Program-made: the position numbers and the translations under genes
Shown here: piece after piece, positions 46,251 through 55,669 of the stretch
Numbering within the stretch: the first letter of the stretch is position 1
How the letters are laid out: every line of letters begins with the position of its first letter
The notes under the pieces: generated by a model
Told to the model about the DNA's origin: nothing
Seen by the model: the letters and a program-made list of their open reading frames with translations, nothing else
The model's database searches: none
NCBI RefSeq assembly: GCF_009724685.1
Contig: NZ_WMEF01000003.1
Coordinates: 372,001 to 436,000, forward strand
Length of the DNA stretch: 64,000 bases
Source of the DNA: Lysinibacillus cavernae
GTDB lineage: Bacteria; Bacillota; Bacilli; Bacillales_A; Planococcaceae
Direction: 5' to 3'

Positions 46251-47501
46251 TTATCCTTGCTGAGGCGTTTGTTTTTTTACAATGATAACGAATAAGCTTG
46301 CCAATGCACAGAATAGGCCAGCAAGGAAAAAAGCCCACGTGTAAGAATTGAAAAACTTATAAATTAACCCTCCACCATACGCAGCAACTGCCGCTCCTGC
46401 TTGATGTGAGGCAAATATCCATCCGTAAATAATACTGCTTTTTTGCATGCCAAAGATTTGTCGTGTAATACTGATAGTTGGTGGCACTGTGGCAATCCAA
46501 TCCAGTCCATAAAAGATAGTAAATATCGTCAGTAACACAAAGGATCCTTGAGTAAGTGCATAAGGAAGCAATAGTAGAGAAGCTCCTCTTAACAAGTAAT
46601 ACCAAAATAATAACCAACGATTATCAAAGCGATCTGACAGCCAGCCAGATACTGTGGTGCCTAGTAAATTAAAGACGCCCATAAAGGAAAGGAGTGATGC
46701 AGCAGTTACTAAAGGAACACCAAAGGTAATACAATAAGAAACAAAATGAGTGCCGATTAATCCGCTCGTTGATAGCCCACAAATGAAAAAGCTTCCTGCT
46801 AATAGCCAAAAAGCTTTGACCTTAACTGCCTCTAGTAAGCCATGAAAGGCCATACTAATTGGATTCTTTTTAATATGAACTTGCTGCTCTTTTATAATCT
46901 CTTGTTGTCCATAAGGGGTTAAACCTAAATCTTGCGGCTTGTTTTTAATAAATATAGCAATCATGATGAACATAATCGTACTAAGGAGCAGGATTAAACC
47001 AATTGCCCATCTCCAAGAATAGTGTTCAATGATAATAGCTAGAACCGGTAGTAATATTAATTGACCTGTGGCTGTACTAGCTGTTAGAATACCAACCGCT
47101 AACCCCCTACGTTTCACAAACCAATGGTTGGCTACATAAGGACTGAGCACAGTTAAAAAGAGGCTCGCACCGAGACCAATAATGCCTCCCCAAATAACGA
47201 TTAACTGCCATGATTGACTCATGAAAAATGTTAAAGATATCCCTCCAACTAAAGTTGCCATTGCACTAAGCATCATTTTCTTTAAGCCAATGACTTCAAG
47301 CAGCGCTGCCATAAATGGGCCGGATATGCCATATAAGAACAAACTTACTGCGAATGCTAAGGCAATCGTCGAGCGATCCCATTGGAACTCCTTTTCGAGG
47401 GGATCAATAAAAACGCCAGATGACGACATCGTAATTCCTGCTACAATAATCGAGAAAAATGTGATGATTAAAATTACCCAACTGTAATGAACACGTTTCA
47501 T
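46251..47501 (-). CDS. MFS transporter regulated by adjacent MarR protein
   Basis: Major facilitator protein of 416 residues with about 12 transmembrane segments, resembling the OxlT/monocarboxylate type. It begins HYSWVILIITFFSIIVAGITMSSSGVFIDPLEKEFQWDRS, a common start for that group, and includes RRGLAVGILTASTATGQLILLPVLAIIIEHYSWRWAIGLI. It ends in a short cytoplasmic tail. The start is the ATG at 47501, preceded by AGTAGGTG; a longer frame upstream would run over the operator region and is not credible. Two palindromic sites and a MarR gene lie divergently upstream. The transported compound is unknown. Confidence 0.88.
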   Translation of the reverse strand: MKRVHYSWVILIITFFSIIVAGITMSSSGVFIDPLEKEFQWDRSTIALAFAVSLFLYGISGPFMAALLEVIGLKKMMLSAMATLVGGISLTFFMSQSWQLIVIWGGIIGLGASLFLTVLSPYVANHWFVKRRGLAVGILTASTATGQLILLPVLAIIIEHYSWRWAIGLILLLSTIMFIMIAIFIKNKPQDLGLTPYGQQEIIKEQQVHIKKNPISMAFHGLLEAVKVKAFWLLAGSFFICGLSTSGLIGTHFVSYCITFGVPLVTAASLLSFMGVFNLLGTTVSGWLSDRFDNRWLLFWYYLLRGASLLLLPYALTQGSFVLLTIFTIFYGLDWIATVPPTISITRQIFGMQKSSIIYGWIFASHQAGAAVAAYGGGLIYKFFNSYTWAFFLAGLFCALASLFVIIVKKQTPQQG

Positions 47502-47529
47502 CCTAACACCTACTTTCTTGTGAGATTGC

Positions 47530-47559
47530 CTACAAAACATGTATATACATGTTTTGTAG
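47530..47559. promoter_or_regulatory. 30-bp perfect palindromic operator (MarR site 1)
   Basis: Every base from 47530 to 47559 pairs. The core is ACATGTATATACATGT, with flanks CTACAAA and TTTGTAG. It lies in the 5' leader of the MFS gene. Confidence 0.75.
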
Positions 47560-47578
47560 TCTATTTGTTTCCTTTGCA

Positions 47579-47590
47579 TGTATATACATA
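47579..47590. promoter_or_regulatory. second MarR-type operator (site 2)
   Basis: The palindrome ATGTATATACAT repeats the core of site 1, 43 bp away centre to centre, and begins four bases past the MFS promoter -10. Confidence 0.65.
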
Positions 47591-47594
47591 TATA

Positions 47595-47623
47595 ATGATA
47601 GTAACCGTTATGATAGCTGTCAA
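47595..47623 (-). promoter_or_regulatory. promoter of the MFS gene
   Basis: -35 TTGACA (47618-47623), 17-bp spacer and -10 TATCAT (47595-47600) on the minus strand. Both operators lie downstream, so bound MarR would block initiation and elongation. Confidence 0.75.
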
Positions 47624-47690
47624 GAAGTAATTTCCAGCGCTTAGGTGTATACTTAAAATTAGTAGAATCCCCTAAAAGGAGTACTGAGCC

Positions 47691-48149
47691 ATGATGAATC
47701 ATCTAAAAAATGTCGATTATACACAAATCTGTGTTTGTGCAAATCTTAGAAAAAAAACAAGAGTTGTAACGCAATTATACGATAAGTTGCTACACCCCAC
47801 TGGTTTAAAAGTTACACAATATTCCATGCTTGCCCATATTGACCTTCAGCAAGCCGTCTCAATTAGCCGTTTAGGTGAAATTTTGCTACTCGATCAAACT
47901 ACGGTGACACGTAATATTACGCTATTAAAGCAAAATGGCTATGTAGAATTAAACAGAGACGCACACGATGCCCGTACTAAAAATATAACGCTCACTGAGA
48001 AAGGGTTAGAGAAGTTGCAGGAAGCTGCCCCCATTTGGCAAGAAATTCAAGATAGAATAATTGATGATGTCGGTATTGAAAAATATGCAGATTTCTACGA
48101 TACGTTGCGAACAATGCAAAAAATCATACAATCATATGATGAAGAGTAA
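47691..48149 (+). CDS. MarR-family transcriptional regulator
   Basis: MarR winged-helix regulator of 152 residues. It begins with the dimer helix VDYTQICVCANLRKKTRVVTQLYDKLLHPTGL. The DNA-binding part is ISRLGEILLLDQTTVTRNITLLKQNGYVELNRDAHDARTKNITLTEKG with the typical DxRxK/N wing. The two cysteines near the N-terminus (CVC) are reminiscent of thiol- or metal-sensing members, but their role is unproven. GGAGTACTGAGCC precedes the ATG. It is divergent from the MFS gene and probably represses it through the ATGTATATACAT sites. Confidence 0.92.
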   Translation: MMNHLKNVDYTQICVCANLRKKTRVVTQLYDKLLHPTGLKVTQYSMLAHIDLQQAVSISRLGEILLLDQTTVTRNITLLKQNGYVELNRDAHDARTKNITLTEKGLEKLQEAAPIWQEIQDRIIDDVGIEKYADFYDTLRTMQKIIQSYDEE

Positions 48150-48181
48150 AAGACACCCCGTAAAAGTTTGCGGGGTGTCTC
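48147..48181. terminator. bidirectional terminator between marR and apt
   Basis: AGACACCCCG...CGGGGTGTCT stem. On the minus strand it is followed by TTTT after apt. Confidence 0.75.
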
Positions 48182-48207
48182 ATATTAGGGCGCTTTTTCC
48201 AATGATC

Positions 48208-48720
48208 TTAATATTGAATAAGTGTTTTAATAGCTAAATCGCCAAGTTTTGCACGACCATTTAATTCTAAAAGTTCGATTAGGAATGCACAACCTACTAC
48301 CTGACCACCTAATTGTTCCACTAAGCGAACAGTTGCTTCAACTGTACCACCAGTTGCAAGTAAATCGTCACAGATTAAAACTTTCTGACCAGGTTTAATT
48401 GCATCATGATGCATTGTTAATGTATCTTTGCCGTACTCAAGACCATAGTCTGCACTAATGACCTCACGTGGTAATTTACCAGGTTTACGAACAGGAGCGA
48501 AGCCAATTTCAAGTGCATAGGCAACTGGGCAACCGATAATAAAGCCACGAGCCTCAGGGCCAACTACAATTTCAGCTCCTACTTCTTTTGCGTATTCTAC
48601 GATTTGATCTGTTGCATATTTGTATGCAGATCCGTTATCCATAATTGTTGTAATATCTCTGAAGGTAATGCCCTCTTTCGGCCAGTTTTCAACTGTTGTG
48701 ACGTATTGCTTTAAATCCAT
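48208..48720 (-). CDS. apt: adenine phosphoribosyltransferase
   Basis: Purine salvage enzyme that makes AMP from adenine and PRPP, 170 residues. It begins [47 protein letters not shown] is the adenine pocket and [17 protein letters not shown] is the PRPP-binding loop. TAGGAGGAGC fixes the ATG at 48720; a longer frame would overlap the end of recJ. It follows recJ by 34 bases, as in Bacillus, and is probably cotranscribed. Confidence 0.96.
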   Translation of the reverse strand: MDLKQYVTTVENWPKEGITFRDITTIMDNGSAYKYATDQIVEYAKEVGAEIVVGPEARGFIIGCPVAYALEIGFAPVRKPGKLPREVISADYGLEYGKDTLTMHHDAIKPGQKVLICDDLLATGGTVEATVRLVEQLGGQVVGCAFLIELLELNGRAKLGDLAIKTLIQY

Positions 48721-48754
48721 GTTATTGCTCCTCCTACGAAACGTTTTTCGTCTA

Positions 48755-51073
48755 TTAATGTAATCGTTCATCAAACCATTGTTTTAATTCTATATAAGGG
48801 GCATAGACAAGCTTTTGCTCCATTTCAATCTGTTCTGAACGTTGTTTGTAAGACGGTGCCTCTGTTAGTCCTTGTTTTGGGGCATTCACGTTGACAGTCG
48901 TCAGTCCACTCTCCATTTTAACAAAACCAAGCTCAAAAAACACCTGTGTCATAAATTTTAATGTATCTAATGGCCACCCAGTATGCTTTGCTAAATCTGC
49001 AATATGCATATCAAGCGGAAAGGCTGGTCGATTTTTCAAGAATTTATAATACCAAGAAAATTGCTCACGAGTAGGTAAGCCACTGAAGTATTGTGAATCT
49101 GGCATATAGAAGTGCGCATAAATACGTGAAGGCGTCGTTTTCTGTAAAACCTCTTCTAGCTTTTGAACATGTTGTGGCAAATCGAGAAGGACTATATATT
49201 CACTTTGTTCAACATTTGAAAGTGCAGGGTCAACTACTGTTATAGGTACACCAATTAATGATTGATAATAAACCATCGTTTCTGGACGAAATGCTATAAA
49301 CTTCGCCTCGTCCTTCGGCACCGTATTGAGCCAGCGAGCGGTTTGACGGATGCCACGAATATCAAAAAGTTGCCATTCTGTTGTCTGAACATCCTCGATC
49401 ATAAATTGAGCCTTTTTACGCCCTTGCCATTCGTTAATTTGCAAATCGCCGATAAAGGACACTTTTATACCATACGTTAATTCATCATGTAAATGCCCTT
49501 TATTAAAACCGACACTATCTAATTTGTCATAGCCATTCGTTAATTCCATTTTAATATGATTCTCAGCCGCTCCAATTTTACGCATGGATGAAATTTCAAC
49601 TTCCTCTAGTACATAAACGGGCTTTGGAAAATCTGTACCGAATGGGCCTAGTGTTGAAATTTCTTCAATAGCATCTGCTGATATTTCGTCAATGTTTAAC
49701 GGAATATCAATATGGACAATCGGCGTTAATTGCTCCTCTGTTAAACAAGCTCTTGCCTGAGCATCCAAGCGTGTGCGTAGTTCATCCACATGCTCTAATG
49801 ATAAAGTCATACCTGCCGCCATAGGATGTCCACCAAAATGCGGTAAGATATCCCGATTTTTCGCTAGCTCATTATATAAATGGAAGCCTTCGATGCTTCG
49901 AGCAGAACCTTTTGCTGTGCCTTTTTCAGGATCGAGTGAGAGTACAATGGTTGGACGGTAGTATTGCTCAACCAAACGTGAAGCAACAATCCCCACAACC
50001 CCTGCATTCCAGCCTTCCCCTGCCACAACAAGGACTAAAGAATCGCCAATCTTTTCATCTGCTTCGATAAGCGCAATGGCTTCATCTGTAATACTTTTCA
50101 CAATATCTTTGCGCTCTGTATTGCAGGTATTTAGCTGTTTTGCCAGTGCAGTTGCTCTTGTACTATCCTCAGCCATTAATAACTCTACTCCAGGAGCAGC
50201 TTCACCGAGTCGACCAACAGCGTTTAATCGCGGGCCAAAATAAAAACCAATTGTTTCTTCCGTAATTTTTGCCTGCTCTGTACTAGCTATGTCACACATA
50301 GCTTGCACCCATGGACTAAGGGAACGACGCAGTTCCTGTATGCCGCGTTTAACAAGATAGCGATTTTCATCCACTAAAGGGACTAAATCTGCTACAGTTC
50401 CGATCGCAACCAATTCAATTAAATGAATTGGTAGTTCTCTATATAAAGCATGTGCTAGCTTAAAGGCTACGCCCACTCCTGCTAATTCACCAAATGGATA
50501 ATGCCCTTCTGGTAGACGAGGATGCAGTATAATATCTGCTGGCGGCAGCTCCTCACCTGGCTCATGGTGATCTGTCACGATGACATCCATACCAAGCTCC
50601 TTGGCTACACGAATAGGTTCGATACCAGATATCCCATTATCCACTGTAATAATTAACTGTACACCCTCATCATACGCTTCACGAAATAGCGCTTCGTGTG
50701 GGCCGTAGCCATGGATAAAACGATTCGGGATTTTAAATGATGCATCCGCTCCAAGATCCAGTAAAACATTTAGCATGACAGTCGTGCTTGTCACACCATC
50801 GGCGTCATAATCACCATAAACTAAAATTTTCTCACCATTTTCTAGTGCTTGCTCAATTCGTGCCACTGCTTCAGTCATACCATGCATGAGAAAAGGATCA
50901 TGGACATTTGCTTCGGTCATATTTAATAAGCTTTCTGCGTCAGCGGTTGTTTCACAGCCTCGTGCTGCTAAAATTTTTGCTGCAATCGCGGAAAGTTGTA
51001 AGTCATTTTGTAACGTTTGTACAAGTGTTGCGTCTGGACGCTCCACCTGCCATCTTTTTTTTGATAGAATCAT
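48755..51073 (-). CDS. recJ: single-stranded-DNA-specific exonuclease RecJ
   Basis: RecJ is a 5'-3' single-strand exonuclease for recombination and repair. It has 772 residues. The DHH phosphoesterase motifs are [19 protein letters not shown] and [14 protein letters not shown], with HPR and [11 protein letters not shown] following. The DHHA1 region shows [12 protein letters not shown]. The OB domain follows and the Gram-positive C-terminal extension extends to residue 772. AAGGAAGTGAG precedes the ATG. Upstream is a -10 TATAAT without a good -35, and then five phased repeats. Confidence 0.95.
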   Translation of the reverse strand: MILSKKRWQVERPDATLVQTLQNDLQLSAIAAKILAARGCETTADAESLLNMTEANVHDPFLMHGMTEAVARIEQALENGEKILVYGDYDADGVTSTTVMLNVLLDLGADASFKIPNRFIHGYGPHEALFREAYDEGVQLIITVDNGISGIEPIRVAKELGMDVIVTDHHEPGEELPPADIILHPRLPEGHYPFGELAGVGVAFKLAHALYRELPIHLIELVAIGTVADLVPLVDENRYLVKRGIQELRRSLSPWVQAMCDIASTEQAKITEETIGFYFGPRLNAVGRLGEAAPGVELLMAEDSTRATALAKQLNTCNTERKDIVKSITDEAIALIEADEKIGDSLVLVVAGEGWNAGVVGIVASRLVEQYYRPTIVLSLDPEKGTAKGSARSIEGFHLYNELAKNRDILPHFGGHPMAAGMTLSLEHVDELRTRLDAQARACLTEEQLTPIVHIDIPLNIDEISADAIEEISTLGPFGTDFPKPVYVLEEVEISSMRKIGAAENHIKMELTNGYDKLDSVGFNKGHLHDELTYGIKVSFIGDLQINEWQGRKKAQFMIEDVQTTEWQLFDIRGIRQTARWLNTVPKDEAKFIAFRPETMVYYQSLIGVPITVVDPALSNVEQSEYIVLLDLPQHVQKLEEVLQKTTPSRIYAHFYMPDSQYFSGLPTREQFSWYYKFLKNRPAFPLDMHIADLAKHTGWPLDTLKFMTQVFFELGFVKMESGLTTVNVNAPKQGLTEAPSYKQRSEQIEMEQKLVYAPYIELKQWFDERLH

Positions 51074-51096
51074 CTTCTCACTTCCTTACGAAAGCT

Positions 51097-51102
51097 ATTA
51101 TA
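51097..51102 (-). promoter_or_regulatory. -10 element of recJ promoter
   Basis: TATAAT on the minus strand, 24 bases before the recJ start. No recognisable -35 lies 16-18 bp upstream. The repeat array begins 22 bases further upstream. Confidence 0.5.
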
Positions 51103-51124
51103 CCGAAATTCTATATAATGCGCA

Positions 51125-51216
51125 CTATCCGTTAGATTGATAGTTTTATCCATCAATTTAAAATTCTATCCATCTCTTTTCCTTATCTATCCGTCAGTTC
51201 AATCCTTCTATCCATC
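51125..51216. repeat. five phased 9-bp repeats upstream of recJ
   Basis: YTATCCRTY occurs at 51125, 51146, 51166, 51187 and 51208, all in the same orientation (CTATCCGTT, TTATCCATC, CTATCCATC, CTATCCGTC, CTATCCATC). The spacings of 21, 20, 21 and 21 bp put all copies on one face of the helix. The array lies wholly between recJ and the trpA terminator. Confidence 0.8.
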
Positions 51217-51222
51217 TCACAG

Positions 51223-51256
51223 CAAAAAAGTCTACTCTGCTATAGAGTAGACTTTG
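51223..51256 (-). terminator. terminator of the trp operon
   Basis: AGTCTACTCT-N5-AGAGTAGACT followed by TTTTTT on the minus strand. The 5' arm lies inside the last codons of trpA. Confidence 0.9.
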
Positions 51257-52031
51257 CTATCACACCTTTTGAAGCGGCAACCAATTCTTCAACTGTTGCC
51301 ATATCTCCTTCATGCAATGCTGTTACAATGGCACTACCGACGATAACACCATCCGCTAGTGCTCCCATCTTTTTTATTTGCTCAGACGTTGAGATACCAA
51401 ATCCTGCAAGCACAGGAATTGGACTTGCTTGCCGTAATCGTGCAAAATGATGGTCTAAATTATTGGCAAAACTTGACCGTACTCCTGTAATCCCATTGAC
51501 GGTAACTGCATATACAAAGCCTTGACTCGCAGCTGCAATGCTTGCAATCCGCTCAGGAGGACTCGTTAAAGAGACTAGTTGAACAACATCAATGTTATGA
51601 GGATTTAATGCCTCACGTAACATCGCACTTTCCTCTAATGGAACATCTGGAACGATTAACCCTTTCACTCCCCCTGCTACACAAGCTTGGGCAAAAGCCT
51701 CTAAGCCGTACGCTAACACAGGATTTAAATAAGTCATTATTACTAAAGGTACCGTTATTTCTTCTCTAAAGGAAGCGAGGGTTTGCAACACTTTTCTCAA
51801 TGTCACACCAACTGCGAGCGCTCGTTCACCTGCTCGCTCAATTGTAGGACCATCTGCAACAGGATCTGTAAAGGGAATACCTACTTCAATAGCCGTCACA
51901 CCTAGCTGTTGCAGTGTGAGGATAGTTGGTTTGATCGTTTCTAGCCCTCCATCACCTGCCATTATATAAGGTATAAAAGCTTTATTCCCCGCAACTTTCG
52001 CTTGTTCAACAGCTTGTTGTAATGTTGTCAT
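51240..52031 (-). CDS. trpA: tryptophan synthase alpha subunit
   Basis: TrpA cleaves indole-3-glycerol phosphate to indole and glyceraldehyde 3-phosphate and channels indole to TrpB. It has 263 residues. The catalytic Glu is in [21 protein letters not shown] and the catalytic Asp in [42 protein letters not shown] forms the phosphate site. It overlaps trpB by four bases. It is the last gene of the operon. Confidence 0.97.
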   Translation of the reverse strand: MTTLQQAVEQAKVAGNKAFIPYIMAGDGGLETIKPTILTLQQLGVTAIEVGIPFTDPVADGPTIERAGERALAVGVTLRKVLQTLASFREEITVPLVIMTYLNPVLAYGLEAFAQACVAGGVKGLIVPDVPLEESAMLREALNPHNIDVVQLVSLTSPPERIASIAAASQGFVYAVTVNGITGVRSSFANNLDHHFARLRQASPIPVLAGFGISTSEQIKKMGALADGVIVGSAIVTALHEGDMATVEELVAASKGVIAKSTL

Positions 52032-53239
52032 TTGACATCTCCTCCTAGTGCTGCTCGAACCGTGTGTACATCTTTATCGCCTCGACCAGATAAACACACA
52101 ACAATAATGTTGTCTTTCGGCATCGTTTTAGCAAGCTTTGCCGTATAAGCAATAGCATGGGAACTTTCAAGTGCTGGAAGTATGCCCTCTGTTCGACTTA
52201 ACAATTGCAAGCCCTCTAATGCTTCATTATCTGTGATTGAGTCAAACTGCGCTCGACCAATATCGTGTAAATAACAATGCTCCGGCCCTTTTCCTGGATA
52301 ATCTAATCCTGCTGAAATAGAATGTGCTTCTTGGACAAAGCCGTTTTCATCCTGCAATAGATACATGTAAGCACCATGTAAAACACCTAGCTGACCACCT
52401 GCAATTGCCGCAGCATGTTGCCCAGACTCAAGACCGTTCCCTGCCGCCTCAATGCCATATAAGGCAACCGTTTCATCATCAACAAATGGATGAAACATGC
52501 CTATCGCATTACTGCCACCCCCGATACAAGCAACAACTGCATCTGGTAAACGTCTCTCTTTTTGCAAAATTTGCTTTCTAGTTTCAACGCCGATGACACG
52601 CTGAAAGTCTCGAACAATTTTTGGGAATGGGTGGGGACCCAATGCAGAACCTAAAATATAATGCGTATCTTCAACATTTGTCACCCAATAGCGCAGTGCC
52701 GCATTCACAGCATCCTTTAATGTTTTTGATCCACTTTCTACCGATTGGACTTTTGTGCCGAGCAACTCCATGCGAAAAACGTTTAGCTGTTGACGTTTAA
52801 TATCTTCTGCTCCCATAAAAACAACACATTCTAGATTTAATAGTGCGCAAGCAGTAGCCGTTGCCACACCATGCTGACCGGCACCTGTTTCTGCAACTAT
52901 TTTCTTTTTACCCATGCGTTTGGCAAGAAGCGCTTGCCCGATCGCATTATTTATTTTATGAGCGCCTGTATGATTCAAATCTTCGCGCTTTAAATAAATC
53001 TTTGCCCCACCTAGTTCCTTTGTTAAATTTTCTGCGTAATAGAGAGGGGTTTCTCGTCCAACATACTCTTCTAAAAAATAGGCTAGCTCCTCTGTAAACG
53101 TTGGTTCTTTTATTGCTTCCTCATAGGCTGCTTCTAGTTCTAACAAGGCTGTCATTAATGTTTCTGGCACAAATTGTCCGCCAAATTGTCCGAAACGTCC
53201 ATCCTTTGTCGGTACACTATTTGCAATCGAAATTCCCAT
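52028..53239 (-). CDS. trpB: tryptophan synthase beta subunit
   Basis: PLP enzyme joining indole and serine to tryptophan, 403 residues. It starts with [16 protein letters not shown]. The PLP lysine is in [23 protein letters not shown], the phosphate loop is [12 protein letters not shown], and [16 protein letters not shown] is also present. It overlaps trpF by one base and trpA by four, consistent with translational coupling and an alpha2beta2 complex. Confidence 0.97.
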   Translation of the reverse strand: MGISIANSVPTKDGRFGQFGGQFVPETLMTALLELEAAYEEAIKEPTFTEELAYFLEEYVGRETPLYYAENLTKELGGAKIYLKREDLNHTGAHKINNAIGQALLAKRMGKKKIVAETGAGQHGVATATACALLNLECVVFMGAEDIKRQQLNVFRMELLGTKVQSVESGSKTLKDAVNAALRYWVTNVEDTHYILGSALGPHPFPKIVRDFQRVIGVETRKQILQKERRLPDAVVACIGGGSNAIGMFHPFVDDETVALYGIEAAGNGLESGQHAAAIAGGQLGVLHGAYMYLLQDENGFVQEAHSISAGLDYPGKGPEHCYLHDIGRAQFDSITDNEALEGLQLLSRTEGILPALESSHAIAYTAKLAKTMPKDNIIVVCLSGRGDKDVHTVRAALGGDVK

Positions 53240-53853
53240 TATATGTTCCTCCTTTTTACTGCATTTATAAATACCTGTATTTTTGTATGATCCTTTATCC
53301 CATCAATTTCCACACCACTCGACACATCTACCATAAAAGGGGCTACACTTGTGATAGCCGCATCAATATTGTCTATGTTGAGACCACCAGCTAATAGTAA
53401 TTTCTCACGAGGGATACCTATTTTCTCTAGAAGTGCCCAATCGAAACTTTGACCACTGCCACCTTTAAAATCGGTACCAGGAGCATCAAATAAGTAATAA
53501 TCCACCTGATAATCAGCAGCAGCTTCAACATCCTCTCTTCCATGTACCGACAAGGCTTTAATAGCTGGATAACCTTGTTCCTGAATAAATGCTGGCGTTT
53601 CTTCTCCATGATATTGTACATAGTCTAAAGGTACACGCTCCACCGCTTCCTTTACCTCAGCTGGCGTTGGATTGACAAAGACACCAATTTTCAAAACACC
53701 TTGTGGTACTTGCTTGGCTAAGAGCTGTGCTTGCTCAATGGATACACGACGTTTACTCGGTGCGAAAACAAAACCAATGGCATCTGCGCCAGCGTGAATA
53801 GCTGTCATAACATGTTCTTGTTCTTGTAATCCACAAATTTTAACCTTTGTCAT
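53239..53853 (-). CDS. trpF: phosphoribosylanthranilate isomerase
   Basis: TrpF converts N-(5-phosphoribosyl)anthranilate to CdRP. It is a TIM barrel of 204 residues. The catalytic Cys is in [15 protein letters not shown]. Further motifs are [25 protein letters not shown] and the catalytic Asp with [33 protein letters not shown] and [13 protein letters not shown] complete the phosphate site. It overlaps trpC by four bases. Confidence 0.96.
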   Translation of the reverse strand: MTKVKICGLQEQEHVMTAIHAGADAIGFVFAPSKRRVSIEQAQLLAKQVPQGVLKIGVFVNPTPAEVKEAVERVPLDYVQYHGEETPAFIQEQGYPAIKALSVHGREDVEAAADYQVDYYLFDAPGTDFKGGSGQSFDWALLEKIGIPREKLLLAGGLNIDNIDAAITSVAPFMVDVSSGVEIDGIKDHTKIQVFINAVKRRNI

Positions 53854-54641
53854 ACGGAAGTCCCCTCCTTTCGAACTTGTAAATGTTGTAGTGCTTGCCC
53901 CGCATCTCCACTGCGCATTAATGCTTCACCTACAAGAACGCCACTAGCACCCATCATCGCTACTTGATTCGCATCTTCTTGCGACCAAATACCACTTTCA
54001 CTGATTAATACACGTTCCTCATCAAATGGAAATGCTTCAGCAATTTCTCTTGTGCGTTGTAGGCTGACTTCAAAGCTACGCAAATCTCGATTATTAACAC
54101 CAATGAGCTTAGCATCTACTGCAAGGGCACGTTGGAGTTCTTCACGATCGTGTACTTCCACTAAAACCTCTAAGCCTAAACCTGTTGCATAGCTATATAA
54201 GTCACGTAAAGCTTCATCTGTTAAGGCCGCAACAATTAATAAGATAATCGATGCACCTGCAGCCTTCGCAAAGCGTATCTGCACCCGATCAATCATGAAA
54301 TCCTTACAAAGAAGAGGTATTTCCACAGTTCTAGCAACTGCTGCTAAATCTTGAAAGGAGCCTTTAAAAAATTCCTTATCAGTTAAAACAGAAATAGCTG
54401 CTGCTCCTGCCTGTGCATAGACTTGTGCTTGAGCAATTGGATCTGCCCCTCCAGCGATTAGCCCCTTGGAAGGGGAAGCACGCTTCATTTCAGCAATGAC
54501 CTGTAGTGTATGTGCTTTATGCAACGATTCAAATAACGATGGACGTGGCTTTTCTGAAAAATTTGCTAAAGGATCGGGCTGCTCTAATAAAGCAACTACC
54601 TCTATCCTCTTTTGTTGAAGAATTTTATTGAGTATATTCAT
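53850..54641 (-). CDS. trpC: indole-3-glycerol phosphate synthase
   Basis: TrpC closes the indole ring from CdRP with loss of CO2. It has 263 residues. The signature VIAEMKRASPSKGLI holds the catalytic lysine. LLCKDFMIDRVQIRFAKAAGASIILLI, VEVHDREELQRAL, IGVNNRDLRSFEV and LISESGIWSQED follow in family order. It overlaps trpD and trpF by four bases each. Confidence 0.97.
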   Translation of the reverse strand: MNILNKILQQKRIEVVALLEQPDPLANFSEKPRPSLFESLHKAHTLQVIAEMKRASPSKGLIAGGADPIAQAQVYAQAGAAAISVLTDKEFFKGSFQDLAAVARTVEIPLLCKDFMIDRVQIRFAKAAGASIILLIVAALTDEALRDLYSYATGLGLEVLVEVHDREELQRALAVDAKLIGVNNRDLRSFEVSLQRTREIAEAFPFDEERVLISESGIWSQEDANQVAMMGASGVLVGEALMRSGDAGQALQHLQVRKEGTSV

Positions 54642-55669
54642 TGCTCGACCTCCACTTGTTTTATTTGCTCGCTGTAGGAAACAACCGCTTCCAGTTTTTG
54701 TAGAGCTCGCCTGCTGAAAATACTATCCTTTGCCATGGCTACCCCTTCTTTAATGGTTTCTGTTTGACCATATCCGAATAAGCCAATACCTGCATTTAAT
54801 AACACTGTATCTAAATACGCACTCTGCTCCCCAGCCAATATTTTTTTCATAATTACTGCATTCTCATCTGCGTTGCCACCTCGAATAGTCTCCATTGGCG
54901 CAGAAGGAAGACCGACATCCTCAGCTGTTAAGGAAAAGGGAATTAAATCCCCTTTATCTACTAAGACCAACGTATTTTGCCCTGCTAACGATGCCTCGTC
55001 TAAGCCCTGTGGTCCTGAAACGACAATGGCTCGCTCACGTCCAAGTATTTGTAAGACCGAGGCATATTCCATGACAAAATTAGGTCGATTAATGCCCGTA
55101 AATTGTGTGGATAGTGGCACTGGATTTGTTAAAGGCCCCACAAGATTAAAGATTGTTGGTTTCCCAAGGGAACGACGAACTTCTCCGATTCTCTTTAACT
55201 TCGGATGAACATTCGGAGCATAAATAAAAGTGATACCTGCCTTTTCTAACAACTCAATGGTTTGCGGAATAGTAATATTTGTATGAATGCCTAATGCCTC
55301 CAAAACATCTGAGCTACCAGAGGATGATGAGATTTTACGGTTTCCATGCTTGGCAATTTTGACGCCCGCTCCAGCTAACACGAAAGCAGAAGCTGTGCTG
55401 ATATTAAAGGTATGAAGACCATCACCACCAGTTCCACAATTATCCATATAGTCCCCTTCTTTTACTGCCACGTTACGAGCAAAAGAACGCATAATTGTTG
55501 CTAATGCTGCTACCTCATGTGCTGTTTCTCCCTTCACAGATAAAGCCGTTAAAAAGCTTGCGATTTCGTCTTTACTTGTATCATCCTGAAATAGCCATTG
55601 CGCTGCCTTCAGCATTTCCTCATACATCAGATGCTCTCCTTGTAGCACTTTCCTGTGTAAATGTTCCAT
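54638..55669 (-). CDS. trpD: anthranilate phosphoribosyltransferase
   Basis: TrpD transfers phosphoribose from PRPP to anthranilate. It has 343 residues. The glycine-rich PRPP loop is YMDNCGTGGDGLHTFNISTASAFVLAGAGVKIAKHGNRKISSSSGSSDVLEALG in overlapping segments. NLVGPLTNP and VVSGPQGLDEASL follow. The ATG overlaps the trpE stop by one base. No TrpG glutaminase domain is fused. Confidence 0.97.
   Translation of the reverse strand: MEHLHRKVLQGEHLMYEEMLKAAQWLFQDDTSKDEIASFLTALSVKGETAHEVAALATIMRSFARNVAVKEGDYMDNCGTGGDGLHTFNISTASAFVLAGAGVKIAKHGNRKISSSSGSSDVLEALGIHTNITIPQTIELLEKAGITFIYAPNVHPKLKRIGEVRRSLGKPTIFNLVGPLTNPVPLSTQFTGINRPNFVMEYASVLQILGRERAIVVSGPQGLDEASLAGQNTLVLVDKGDLIPFSLTAEDVGLPSAPMETIRGGNADENAVIMKKILAGEQSAYLDTVLLNAGIGLFGYGQTETIKEGVAMAKDSIFSRRALQKLEAVVSYSEQIKQVEVEQ

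Noticed and set aside
46357..46617. Minus-strand open frame of 86 codons inside the MFS gene
   Set aside because: It is a same-strand shadow in another frame of a well-supported transporter.
47502..47702. N-terminal extension of the MFS gene by 67 residues
   Set aside because: The extension would read through both palindromic operators and the promoter, and its residues do not resemble a transporter N-terminus.
51125..51216. CRISPR array as an explanation of the recJ repeats
   Set aside because: The repeat unit is only 9 bp with 11-12 bp between copies, and no cas genes are near.
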